From positions 60,698,001 through 60,762,000 of the forward strand of contig OZ231126.1 in assembly GCA_965153355.1 (NCBI GenBank): 64,000 nt of DNA, read 5' to 3'. The notes under the pieces are model-generated. The model had not been told where the DNA came from and ran no database searches. It saw nothing but the letters and a program-made list of their open reading frames with translations. Below are positions 42,000-52,609 of the stretch, one piece after another; position 1 is the first letter of the stretch, and every line of letters begins with the position of its first letter. Made by a program: the position numbers and the translations under genes. The stretch comes from Flaccisagitta enflata (lineage: Eukaryota; Chaetognatha; Sagittoidea; Aphragmophora).

Positions 42000-42299
42000 C
42001 TGAGAAGCAGAAATGAGTAAAATGTAGTTGTTCAAGAACCTCCGTATTCAATAGGATACAACAGGCCTATGTTCAAGGAATGGCGAAAAAAAGACGATAC
42101 TATCACATTAATACAAAATACAGGATAAAAGAAATGCCGATCACTGACATATCGGAAAATCGGCTCACTGGGTACGTGTCGAAAAAAAGATGGAAAAATC
42201 CACGTGTAGACTGAGTTAGAGCGACGAAAAACAAAGGTATGAGCTAATCATCAGTATAGCATATCAACGGTATGGATTAGCATATGTTAAAATATGAAG

Positions 42300-43067
42300 T
42301 CACTTGTGAGTGAGAATCTTGACGAGCAAATTGGGATGATCCTCCAGAGGCGCAAAGTCGTCTTCCGCCATGCTCTGTTTCCACTGCGCCAGATTCTTGA
42401 TGCAAAGATTCTTCAAATCGGGACACCCATGAACTTCGGCGAGGACGAGCCTAAAAATGGCGTTCTCTTTGGTCAGGCTTTTCTTGAGAACCGCTTCGCA
42501 CGTATCTTTGAGCTCTTTGACGTCATACTTTTCGGCGAGCACCAGCACCGTCGGGGCGAAGAGTCCAAATTTGATGTGATTCGGCAGTTTTCCGCAGTAG
42601 AGGAATTTGAGCATGATTTTGAACGACTCCGCGTCGGCGTCTTTGACCTCGATTTGGTTGGTCGTGGATTCGCGCATGCCCGAGGCGAAAAGCGTCTCGA
42701 AGTAAGTGGAGCGGACTCGCAGAATCCATTTGTGAGCGGGGATGACGTCATCGCCGACTTGGAAAGTCACGTCAGAATTCTCTTGATTGCCAAACTGCTT
42801 TTCGAGATCGTTGGAGAGAGAATCGACGCCGATTTGTTCCAATTTAGATAAAAGCGGATCATTTGGCGCGGGGGTCCGTGGTTTATTATCGGCCGACGAT
42901 GAGGTTCCCCTGGCGCCTTCGTTGCGTTTCGCCGTTGGCTGACCAGTTGATGGCTGAGCCGTGGAAGGGTTGTTGACGGGGGCCGCAGCAGAGAAGCTAA
43001 AAAGTTGAGACGACGGTCGGTTGGTCGTCGCGGCCGAACCAAAGGCGAATAATGAGGGAGAACTCAT
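42300..43067 (-). CDS. BTB/POZ (speckle-type, SPOP-like) protein without MATH domain, 255 aa
   Basis: Intronless ORF from ATG to stop. Residues 1-75 are low complexity (Ser/Ala/Pro/Asn-rich), beginning with an FAFGSAATT stretch. Residues about 90-200 are a BTB domain: DVTFQVGDDVIPAHKWIL, then YFETLFASGM, then IEVKDAD and FKIMLKFLYCGKLP, followed by LAEKYDVKELKDTCE. The last 50 residues are the short 3-box/BACK-like helices of SPOP-type proteins. Such proteins are usually adaptors for Cullin-3 ubiquitin ligases; the MATH substrate-binding domain of SPOP is absent, so the substrate route is unclear. The VGDD-x-IPAHKWIL and FASGM-x-ESTTN blocks are shared with the neighbour at 43308-44405, so the two are tandem paralogues. 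Lack of introns in both suggests a retrocopy followed by local duplication, or loss of introns before duplication. Confidence 0.88.
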   Translation of the reverse strand: MSSPSLFAFGSAATTNRPSSQLFSFSAAAPVNNPSTAQPSTGQPTAKRNEGARGTSSSADNKPRTPAPNDPLLSKLEQIGVDSLSNDLEKQFGNQENSDVTFQVGDDVIPAHKWILRVRSTYFETLFASGMRESTTNQIEVKDADAESFKIMLKFLYCGKLPNHIKFGLFAPTVLVLAEKYDVKELKDTCEAVLKKSLTKENAIFRLVLAEVHGCPDLKNLCIKNLAQWKQSMAEDDFAPLEDHPNLLVKILTHK

Positions 43068-43307
43068 TTTTTATTCATTGAATCAATATATCTGGTAGTG
43101 TGATCAAACGAGACAAATTGATTTTAACTCAAGGACGGAACTGAATGTTTCACAGTAGCGATAAACAAAATTAGTTACAATTATGCGCTCAGATTTACAA
43201 CTGAAAAAAGCTGCAAAATTAAAGGCCACAGACCCGGCCACTCGACGGGACCCGGCCACGTCCTTGAAGACATATGAATAAAAGGATAAGGGTATACTAA
43301 TCATTGT

Positions 43308-44405
43308 CTATTCATCATCGTCGTCGCCGGATTCATCTGCAGATTCGGCTTTGCTAGAAATGATATCAAGCAACAGATCGGGACGCTCCTTCAAAGGATC
43401 AAAGGCACTCTTGTCCATGGTTTTTCTGTGTGAGGCAATTTTGTCTATACACCAAGTCTTCAAACAACAGCAACGACAGGCATCGGCATCGGCGAGCAAT
43501 AGCGTCGCCACGGCGTTTTGTTTCGAAACGTGATTGCGAAGCGTCAGAGCGCAGAGATCTGCCAACTCCTCTATGTCGTACTTGTCCGCGATGATTAAAA
43601 TCGAAGCGGCACAGTCTTTGAACCGCCCCCTCGCTGGCACTTGACCGGTGTAAATAAACCGTAGAACGTCCCTAATGGTGCTAGAATCTGCGTCCTCAAT
43701 CTTGACTTCGTTTGTCGTCGACTCGACCATTCCGGATGCGAACATGTTCCGGAAATATGGCACTCGAGCCTTCAGGATCCACTTGTGAGCCGGAATCGTG
43801 TCATCGCCAACTTTAAAGAATACGTCAGCGTCATCACCCCGGTTCAGTTGATCTGCAAGGTCGTCCGTCAGAGTAGATTGGGGGTCTGAAGAGATGGAGA
43901 CTCTGTTCACGCACGAACAATCTTCAGGATCCTGCTGCATTCCGCGTTTCTGAAATTCGACGACGATTTTGAAGACGATCGGGAAGTGCTTGCAGTCTGG
44001 TTCTTGTTGGGACGGGGGAATGTAGGGAACTAGGAAGCAAGCGACCGCGACTCCGAAGGGGCTTTGGTTATCAGGACCGGGGCAAACGACTTGATTGGAA
44101 GCGCATTGGCGCCATGATGACTGAGGAGATTCTTCTTTGCTAAGCTCATGAAACTTGACGGTCAGGCTCTTTACTAAGATTTCGGAGGGCAGACGCAAAA
44201 ATAAATGGAGATTTCGCTGGTGAGGCTTGGACGGGTCGAATTTACCGCCTATGTTGTAGGGGCGATCAACAAGGAACCGCCACTCGTGCTTATGAGTCTT
44301 ATCAGTAAGAGCAGGAGAAACTTTTACTTTCGTGCCATCATCGATAGGAATGAATGCAGTAATGGATCCATCGAAATGATGAATGTCAGAGGTACAACCG
44401 CTCAT
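43308..44405 (-). CDS. BTB/POZ protein with MATH-like N-terminal region, 365 aa
   Basis: Intronless ORF. Residues 1-170 form a folded-looking region (FDGSITAFIPIDDGTKVKV, EWRFLVDRPYN, LHLFLRLPSEI, FKIVVEFQKRG) placed where SPOP carries its MATH domain; similarity to canonical MATH is weak by eye. Residues 182-300 are the BTB domain: DVFFKVGDDTIPAHKWIL, YFRNMFASGM, DVLRFIYTGQVP, IIADKYDIEELADLC. Residues 300-345 are the 3-box/BACK-like helices with an unusual Cys run (CRCCC). The tail ends in an acidic DESGDDDDE stretch. By family, a Cullin-3 adaptor. It lies 240 bases upstream of its paralogue on the same strand, a head-to-tail pair. No intron is seen and no UTR intron could be confirmed. Confidence 0.9.
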   Translation of the reverse strand: MSGCTSDIHHFDGSITAFIPIDDGTKVKVSPALTDKTHKHEWRFLVDRPYNIGGKFDPSKPHQRNLHLFLRLPSEILVKSLTVKFHELSKEESPQSSWRQCASNQVVCPGPDNQSPFGVAVACFLVPYIPPSQQEPDCKHFPIVFKIVVEFQKRGMQQDPEDCSCVNRVSISSDPQSTLTDDLADQLNRGDDADVFFKVGDDTIPAHKWILKARVPYFRNMFASGMVESTTNEVKIEDADSSTIRDVLRFIYTGQVPARGRFKDCAASILIIADKYDIEELADLCALTLRNHVSKQNAVATLLLADADACRCCCLKTWCIDKIASHRKTMDKSAFDPLKERPDLLLDIISSKAESADESGDDDDE

Positions 44406-45155
44406 TCTGACTAAACTATATAACTGTGGCTTTGTCTAAGAATTTAACTTCTTATCATGCGCAAAGAAAATATACTACCAACGGCAAAAGTGCAAGTACT
44501 ACTTAAAAACATGTCTTTTATCCATTTTTGTCAATAATACAGTTTTGTACAAAAGAAAACGGTAAAATGAATACAGGTCTACAGTCTACGCCGTACTGAA
44601 AATGTTAAGGCTTTTTCACACAAATCGACCCTTTTGAGATGAAGAATTGGGCGTAAAAATATGGTAAATTATAGTCGGGAGCGAACATTTCAGAAAGTGC
44701 TAAAAGGATTAAAAATTTACAAGGGTGAATTGATCAAATCGGGTATTGCAGTTGGCGCTGCTCCGAAAGAGCTGTCCAAGAGGACCAAGATAGAAAAGTG
44801 GCTGGTGGGTGACTGGGTGTCACTTGAAAATACGTGGTTGACTCGCTGAGAACAGTAATTCAAGAAATTTATAAACGGTGGGGAGAAACAGACATGAGGC
44901 AAAGGGGAGAGGGAGAGATTGGGTGTTAACAAAAACTGTCGAAACATGAATACAAAACACCAGGATACAAGTCAAATTGGACGGCATGTCAAGAAGATAT
45001 CCTGAACTCTATGCTTATGCCAAAAGAATGTCCGACACTCGGAGTCCGCAATCACTAAGATCGTTAAGCATCATGGGCCACACAGGCTGAAATCGTTCAG
45101 TCATTTTTTTACAAGAGATCTTCTTTAAATTCTTGAGCGAATCGAAGATTTTTCC
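44406..45155. other. Spacer upstream of the MATH-like BTB gene
   Basis: Should contain the BTB promoter and the LRR gene 3'-UTR. The 62-codon + ORF at 44661 has no recognisable features. Confidence 0.5.
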
Positions 45156-48100
45156 TCAGATATTTGACTCGTGGGCGACGGATTTGGCAACTCCAGAGAA
45201 AGTAGATCTAGACTCGTCAAACGCGTCTTCGTAGTCGGCCTGACCGTCCCAATCAGGCTCACTCTGTGGGATGAGAGATAAAATCAGCAACTGAGCAATG
45301 AGCAGTAAACACTAAACAGACTTCTTCCACCAAGTAGTGCTCAGCAATAACATAAGATATCACAATGCAATTGGTAAACCGTTCGGTGACTCACCTCGAA
45401 GCCATCGACTGGCTGTTGTTTTTCCTGTTCACGGCGTCGTTTCAGCACTATCAACACCACGGCAATGATGACCAGAACGAGAATCAAAGCCACCAGGATT
45501 GCAACGATCCCACCTGCAAGATGATAATGGGCAGAAATGAGAAAACGTAAAGCCGGTAAAGGGGAGGCAATTTCATAAGTCTGGGGTAAATAAATGGACA
45601 AGATTTTTTCATGGTTTGGAAGAAACCGGTGTTCAGTCGCGTGCACGCGACTCTACAAGCTGCTTTATCCGTCCATCCATCGGTCCGTCCGTCTAAATTT
45701 ACTTTTTTTTCTTTAGTTGTTTTTAGTCATTTTAGATCATTATAAGTCATTATAAGTCATTATAAATCATTCTAAGTCATTATAAGTCAAAGTTATATTG
45801 AGTCACTTAAGACAATCAAGTCAATTGAGTCAATTAAGTCATTTAACATCATTTTATGTCTTTTTATGTCATTTTATGTCTTTTTATATCTTTTTAAGTC
45901 ATTTAAAGTCATCTTCAGTCATATAAAGTGAATTTCACGTTCCAAAGGTCTCTTGCAGTCAGTGGACAAAACACAATAAGTAAACATATATCAAACCATT
46001 TGGTTTTATTCAATATACTGCTCAAAAACAAAATATTATGTGCAAAAATCAGTTGCTCAAATTACAAGCAGCTGTAACAAACAAAATGTTATATGCAACA
46101 ATTTGTTATCAGAATTACAGCTGGCTATAATACTACAATTTTCTAATTTGACAGCTGGATGTGATTACAACCATTGATTGTACCAAATAACCTTATGTTT
46201 ATCATCAATATGACAAGTAGAACGATATCCCTCACTAAACCCAAACTGAGAAATATAGAAGAGGGCCTGGTGAGCCCTCACTAACTATTTATCACGCGTA
46301 CATTGGATTTAAATCAACCAAATGATATATATACCGATAGTGTTTTGTCCACTAACTGCTTGTGAAAGTTCATATTATTAAGTTTTGAAGCAAAAGCTCA
46401 CCAGTTCCGAGTGGGTCATCGTCTTCCGGAGGAGGCTTCCTCATTTCAGCGGCAGTCAACTTAATCAAGAACTTGCCCTTGATGGCTTCGGGCGATTGAC
46501 AGCGGAGACACTCGGGGTTCACGTTTGATTGATCCAAGTTTTCCACACCCTCCCTAAAATAAAGGGGAAAATGTCCGACTAAGACTGATCTTTCACACTT
46601 ACAGCGATTTTCACTGGTCCTGAATATGTTATCATTGATAAATCTACTAGTTTTGTTAAACTTTGTTAATTTCTTGAACAAAGTGTGATAGCAAAAGACA
46701 CTTTTAAAAAATCAACATCTCAGTTTAGGATTAACAAGGCCGGATACACGGCTACACCAGTCACGTGGGGGTAATACTGCCACCGCCCACCGACTACAGA
46801 CGAAAGTGAAATACAAGAAGTTAACCCCCCAAAAACTGTAGCACCCCCCCCTACAGCCTCAACCGCAGAATGAAGAAAGACATATAAGACAGGGAATGAA
46901 AGTTTATATCAATACAATTAGCCTCATCAGAGCGATTTTGGAATTTCATTCCCAGTAAAAAGTTATAGCTAAAAAACTAGTAAAAAATAACATTTTTAGC
47001 ATAATTCAAAAAGTGTTAATTTTAGCTAGTTTTTAGGCTGTAACTCTTTACTGGGAATGGAATGAAATTCCAAAATCGCTCTGATGAGGCTAATTATATT
47101 GATTTAAGCTTTTATTTTCTATCTCGCATGCATTTCTTCAATCAGCGATTGCGGCTGTAGGGGGGGTGCTACAGTTTTTGGGGGTTAACTTCTTGTATTT
47201 CACTTTCGTCTGTACCAAATATACCTATAGGTCGTGCATGCAGCTTTAATAAAGTCGCACGTACCTGACCTCTGCCGGACACCTAGAACCTTGAGAATTT
47301 TGTTTCATATAATTGTTGAGGGCCGCAACTTTCCAATCGCAATGGTAACGATTGTCCTTCAGAAAGACTTTTAGTTGGGAATTGAAGCTGAAGCGCTTCA
47401 CCAACTTCTCCGGGATGTAGGTGAATAAGTTGTTGGAGAGATCGAGAGTTGCCAATAGGGGCAGCTTATCCAACAGGTCGTCGGGGAACTCTTCCTGCGT
47501 CTCGTAATCCATCGATTTCAATCGATTACCGGCCAATAAAAGAGATTCCAACAAGTTCATGCCTTTGAAGGTTTTGGAATCGATCTTCGTCAAGCGATTC
47601 CCACCCAGTCGTAATACCCTCAAGTTGGGGGCGAAGGCGATGAACTCCGGTTCGGAAATACTCTCCAACTGATTCCCGGATAAATCTAAGACTTCCAATC
47701 GCCTAATTTTATCCAGGAGCTTGCCGACTTTACTCAGGGTGACGTTGGCTAGTAACAGCTTCCGAAGCTCCCATTGAATATCTGCGGGTGAATTGGATAA
47801 GATAAAATGAACGTGAAATTTCGACTTCAACTAGATGCGTGTCAACAGTGTCTACAACTCGACTTAAAAGCCCCTCCCTATTTTGAGTTGATGAACAAGA
47901 AAAAGAAATCATTTGAATATTTTTCTGTTGAAGTAATTTGAAAGATTTTCAAATTTTCTTTCATTCTAGACTCATCCCAGATCTGTATCTCAAACGGTTT
48001 AGGAGCTAGAGTTTGTCAAAGTTATCTTCTAATTTGCAAAAATGCTTATTTTTCAATGGGATTGCAAAGTGATTACGGCAGTGTTTCTACCCATTCTTAT

Positions 48101-49699
48101 GCCATTTTTAAACAAATTAAGCTAGAATTGTTAGATTGGAGCCAAATGAAAGATCTTTTCGAGAGCTTTTTAATGGTTTAAGATTTTGATAAATTTTTTT
48201 AAAATTCAGTATGACAATTTGCTATTTAAAAGTGCGGCTTCTTTATTGAGTCGAGTAGTGCAACCTCCCGACCTTCCCGGGATTCTAGGATGACTCCATC
48301 CATCGACTAACCTGCATGACTAAAAATGCGGCCAAGATCCGGATCCCATGTGCCCACGGGATTGTTGGAAAGGTCAAGCTCTGTTACTTGTACCTTGTTA
48401 AAGGCGTCAGCAACTATGTTGACAATCTCATTATTGGAGAAATTGAGGGTCGTAATCCGAAGCCCCGGAAATAATTCGCTGCCGAGCGACGTTATCCTGT
48501 TTCCACCCAGGAGTAGCTGCCAGATGGGATGGAATGAAGGATGGGAAGTATGAGAAATTCGAAGGAAAGTACAGCAGGACCTCGGCATGACGGTCTCGAT
48601 AGGGCTAAACATTTTTGACCATTAAAGAAGGAAGCTGCTATCATGATTTTTTTTTTGTTATGATATTAAAAAATGAGTCACAAAAAAATTTGACTAAAAA
48701 ATGAGACTGTTAGATCAAAGTCTATGAACTAAAGGTATTTTAACACAAATTTCAGAATTGCAGTTATCTTATCCCTTAAAAGCGGGGCACCTTTGAAGGC
48801 GGGGCTCCACAGAAGGCGTAATGGAGAGACGGACATACGGATCGACGGACGGACAGTCCCACTTATATAGAACGCATCCAAAAGACATATGCCCCAAACT
48901 TAATATAACTTACTTTTCTCAGTTCGGTTAAGCCACCGAAATGAGATTTTTTTAACTCAACAATGAGATTATTGGTCAAATCAACTTCGATGAGACCGGG
49001 AAACTTTTGTAGCCAATTATCCCTCAATTCATTGATCTTGCAGTCGCGGGCGATAAGCTTATCCAATGTTATCAAAGCATCGACGGCCGGGGGAATGGTT
49101 CGAATATTGGGGTTGCCACCGATGTCCAGATATTCGATCAAAGCTTGTTTAGGGAACGCGCCGGACTGGATGGTGTCGATGAGGTTGTTGCTTAGTATGA
49201 GAGTGACAACGCTAATAAGAGGTTCGAAGGCGCCCCCGGGGATCGTGCTCAACTTGTTGCTCTTCATGGAAAGCGACTGCAAATGACGCAAACCGAAAAA
49301 CGACCTTGATGTCAACGTGGTGATCTTATTTTCATCCAAGTTAAGGTATTTCAAGGCGACGATATCTTTGAAAGCATCATCGTCGATGGTTTCGATGTAG
49401 CAGTCTTTCAGAGTGAGGTTGGTCAAATCCTCGTACGTCAGGATTTGGCTGGTCAGAGGCTCCAATTTCGTCTTGTCATTTAGGCTTGTCTCGGCATCGG
49501 AATTGTCAATGTGCATCTTGGTGACACTGGGGTCGAAAAAATCGCCGAAACTTTCGCTGGGTACTTTGCCAAGTTTACACACGACGTTGAGATCTTCGCA
49601 ATCGCACTTTTCGTGGCACTTATCGTTAACGGCGCCGTTGATGACGCAAATACTGATTAGGACGGCCAGGAGAATAAACTGGCAACTGAGAGTCCCCAT
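45156..49699 (-). CDS. Leucine-rich-repeat type I membrane protein, 6 exons, 628 aa
   Basis: Exons: 49699-48914, 48516-48312, 47781-47265, 46553-46402, 45513-45395, 45263-45156; frame is kept and the sum is 629 codons with a TGA stop. Residues 1-22 are a signal peptide. An LRRNT-like Cys cluster follows (CHEKCDCEDLNVVC). About ten LRRs run to about residue 470, with consensus blocks such as LKYLNLDENKITTL, LEVLDLSGNQLESI and LRVLRLGGNRLTKI. An LRRCT-type cap starts NRYHCDW and includes the paired Cys residues split between exons 3 and 4. Residues 554-578 are a strong TM helix (GGIVAILVALILVLVII...), then a KRRR stop-transfer and a 50-residue acidic cytoplasmic tail. This is the layout of cell-surface LRR adhesion/receptor proteins; the ligand is unknown. 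Introns carry foldback elements. No Toll/IL-1 receptor (TIR) signalling or Ig domain is present, so it is not a Toll receptor. Confidence 0.92.
45635..45955 (+). mobile_element. HINE element, 3' truncated
   Basis: Head AGTCGCGTGCACGCGACT, short GTCC block, AAGTCATTATA-type body; no 3' end, being followed directly by the 45956-46358 foldback element. It is in intron 4 of the LRR gene. Confidence 0.7.
45956..46358. mobile_element. Inverted-repeat element, ~400 bp, in an LRR-gene intron
   Basis: Ends CAGTCAGTGGACAAAACAC and the complement of CAGTTAGTGGACAAAACAC; both flanked by CTTG. Ends less than 50 bases from exon 4. No ORF. Confidence 0.75.
46733..47243 (-). mobile_element. HINE element split by a foldback element
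   Basis: Tail AACAAGGCCGGATACACGGC at 46733 and head-like CTATAGGTCGTGCATGCAGC at 47224-47243 bracket the palindrome at 46795-47210. Confidence 0.55.
46795..47210. mobile_element. Palindromic MITE with TA target site, ~416 bp
   Basis: Ends CAGACGAAAGTGAAATACAA and its complement, arms extend almost to the centre (GCTCTGATGAGGC / GCCTCATCAGAGC). TA flanks each end, as in Tc1/mariner-type MITEs. It lies in intron 3 of the LRR gene. Confidence 0.82.
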
Positions 49700-50150
49700 T
49701 GTCGCAGTGATTGGTGTTTTTGTTTTGATTAAGTTAGACCGTTGAATTAATCAAGAATCGCCCATTTGAAAGTAGAAAATTCCAAAGAAGAGAATGAAAG
49801 CCAACACCCAGGCAGTTCGTAGCGAGAAGCAGCGTTCACCGCTATGCCAAACCGGTTTTTCCGTTATGGAGAGAGATTCTTGATCATGGAATTTAGGTTG
49901 GTAAGTTTTACGTTATTAAGTAAATAAACGTTTTCATAACCAAAGGATCACTCAGTTCAAAACGACATTGGATAAGGACGCGAGGCTTCCTTAAACATCG
50001 CATTACACAAGGCAAAGTGACAGGTAGGTCCGCCGCAGCGCAACCGCGGCACAGGTGAGTTCCGCAGAACAGAGCAGTAAGCCTGACTCAGTAGGTGGGG
50101 TATTTCAGCGATGAATATCATAACGGGCTCGGTGGTTCTGAGTCTATGCG
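49700..50150. other. Upstream region of the LRR gene
   Basis: Likely promoter and 5'-UTR; no further structure recognised. Confidence 0.4.
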
Positions 50151-50259
50151 CGAATTTGCGTCAAGACCTCGCTGGCTGAGTGGTTGAAAAACAGACAGAT
50201 AGATAGAGCGAGATAGAGATAGAACGAGGAAGCGGCAGATAGAACGAGAAAGAGATATG

Positions 50260-50331
<72 letters not shown>

Positions 50332-50632
50332 GTATGTGTGTGTGTGTATAGTGTATATAGTAGTGATGTAGAGTGAGAGTGTGAGTGTGTGTGAGTGTGT
50401 GTGTGTGTGTGAGTGAGTGTGTGTGTGTGTGAGTTCAAAAAGAGAAATAAAGAGAGATCGAGAGAGATAGAGAGAACAAGAGGGTAGAGAGAGAGAAAAC
50501 AGAAAAGAGAGAGAAAAGAGGGAGAGAGAGAGAAAAGAGAGAGATAGAGTGAGAGGGATAGAGAGAATACGAGAGATAGAGAGAGTGAGAGGGATAAAGA
50601 GAATACTAGAGAGAACACGAGAGCGAAAGAGA

Positions 50633-50729
<97 letters not shown>

Positions 50730-50942
50730 CAAAAGAGTTCAAAAAGAGAAATAAAGAGAGATCGAGAGAGATAGAGAGAACAAGAGGGTAGAGAGAGGGA
50801 AAACAGAAAAGAGAGAGAAAAGAGGGAGAGAGAGAGAAAAGAGAGAGATAGAGAGTGAGAGGGATAGAGAGAATACGAAAGAGATAGAGAGAGAGTGAGA
50901 GGGATAAAGAGAATATTAGAGAGAACACGAGAGCGCGAGAGC

Positions 50943-51030
<88 letters not shown>
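50150..51030. repeat. GA/GT microsatellite block with a ~300 bp internal duplication
   Basis: (GT)n at 50265-50320 and 50380-50432; long (GA)n at 50637-50725 and 50947-51027. The segment starting GAGTTCAAAAAGAGAAATAA is present at 50432 and again at 50737. Long Ser/Leu frames here are artefacts. Confidence 0.95.
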
Positions 51031-52003
51031 CAGGAATATTTCTAATTCTACGGCCTTTTTCTCCCCACCCCGCCCCCCAGGCCTTTTTTCCCCGCTAACT
51101 ATGGCAAAATAAAAAAGCGAACAACTTGTTTGTCAATGTTTCACATCCAAGCAATGAGAAAAACATAGCAAAATCCATGATCATTTTAAAGATCTGCAAA
51201 AGATCTTTTAAGTGAGACCTTGCTGGATGTTCTAGCTCTGTCCGTTTAGAAATGGCATAAGAATGAAGACAGGTGGTCAAGAATTTGGAAATTCACTACA
51301 CCATTTTCATGGGTTATCTTTATCCTGACATAAAAATTGAACGCATAGAGTTATTAATTCGTTCTTGGCGCCATTTTAAAGAAAATTTGAAGCTCTTTGA
51401 TTTGCTCATGGATAGCGAGTAGCTACGATAATCCTGAGCTGCATAATTGACAAAAACAGAGAGACTAAAATTCGTCATTGAAAAAGAATTGAAGTAGGCA
51501 CTTTTTTCAATCAGCGATTTTTTTCTTCAAGCCGTTGCCATTTCTAAAAGAATAAAGCTACAATGACCAACAACGTCGCATTTGGAAGATTTTTTGCAGA
51601 GCTTTAAAACGGTCATGGATTTTCTATGGTTCAGGCCCATAGTTAAGCAGAAACTAGCAAAACAAAGTGTTCGCTTTTTTTCTTTGCCATAGTTAGTTTT
51701 AAAAATCGTAAAATTTTTTTCCCTTGTAGCTAGTAGCATTGATGGAAGTTTTCTAGTACGAATTTGTGATCTATCTTTTAGTTTTGCCAAAAAGTACAAA
51801 ATCTACGCCAAACAGAGACAGACAACGAGAGAGATAAAGAAAGAGGGGGGAAGAGAAGAAGAGGTACGCCCAGAGTGACCGACACACACACACAGAGCCA
51901 CCGACGAAGCGAAGATATCGCGAAGATATCTTAGCTTATCTAAGAAAACAGAAGGAAGGAGAGAAACTGACAGACACAGAAAGCACCATCTACAGAAGGA
52001 CCA
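51031..52003. other. Gene-free spacer
   Basis: AT-rich, with minor GA-rich patch at 51810-51990. No coding signature. Confidence 0.5.
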
Positions 52004-52368
52004 CTAATTTAGCGTGTGGCGGCACATTTTTTAGCCCCACCCCTACAGCTAAAACCCAGTAACCAATTTTTTCACTCGGAACAATTTTAGATACCTTGGG
52101 ACAATACAAATGGCGCCACCGTAGCGATTTTTGAGTTTCCACTTTTAACCCCTCCAAATGACCACTTTTTCCCACCCCTGAACCACCCCCGTGGGCAAAA
52201 AAATCGCAAGATTGGGGGTTTTAAAAGTGAAAACTCAAAAATCGCCACGGTGGCGCCATTTGTATTGCTCCAAGGTATCCAGAGCACGTCCAAGTGAAAA
52301 AATGGTGGATGGGTTTGAGCTGTAGGGGTGGGGTTTAAAACTTAATGTGCCTCCACACGCTAAATTAG
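52004..52368. mobile_element. Foldback MITE, ~365 bp
   Basis: Ends CTAATTTAGCGTGTGG and its complement; long inner arms pair (TGGCGCCACCGTAGCGATTT / AAATCGCCACGGTGGCGCCA). The centre is near 52190. No ORF. Confidence 0.85.
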
Positions 52369-52609
52369 CGGCCCGTCTGTACACTTATTTTTTATAAGTA
52401 CCAAGTTTACAAGGCTTCAAATCGTCAAAAATTTAAGAACATGCTAAGAACTTTGGAAGGCTTCATTTTTTCAAAAATTTAAGAACTTTAGGCTTAAAAT
52501 CTTAAAAATTCAAGAACAGTTTTTCTGGGCTTTTTTTTAATCAATTGTTCTTTGTAAATGACTTACTTTGTATTTTTTCTGTTCAGCCAATCATATCTCT
52601 CGTCATATA

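Noticed and set aside
44661-44849. 62-codon plus-strand ORF
   Set aside because: No start context, domain or neighbour support.
50118-50928. Long Ser/Leu and Thr/His ORFs on the minus strand
   Set aside because: Translation of GA/GT microsatellites.
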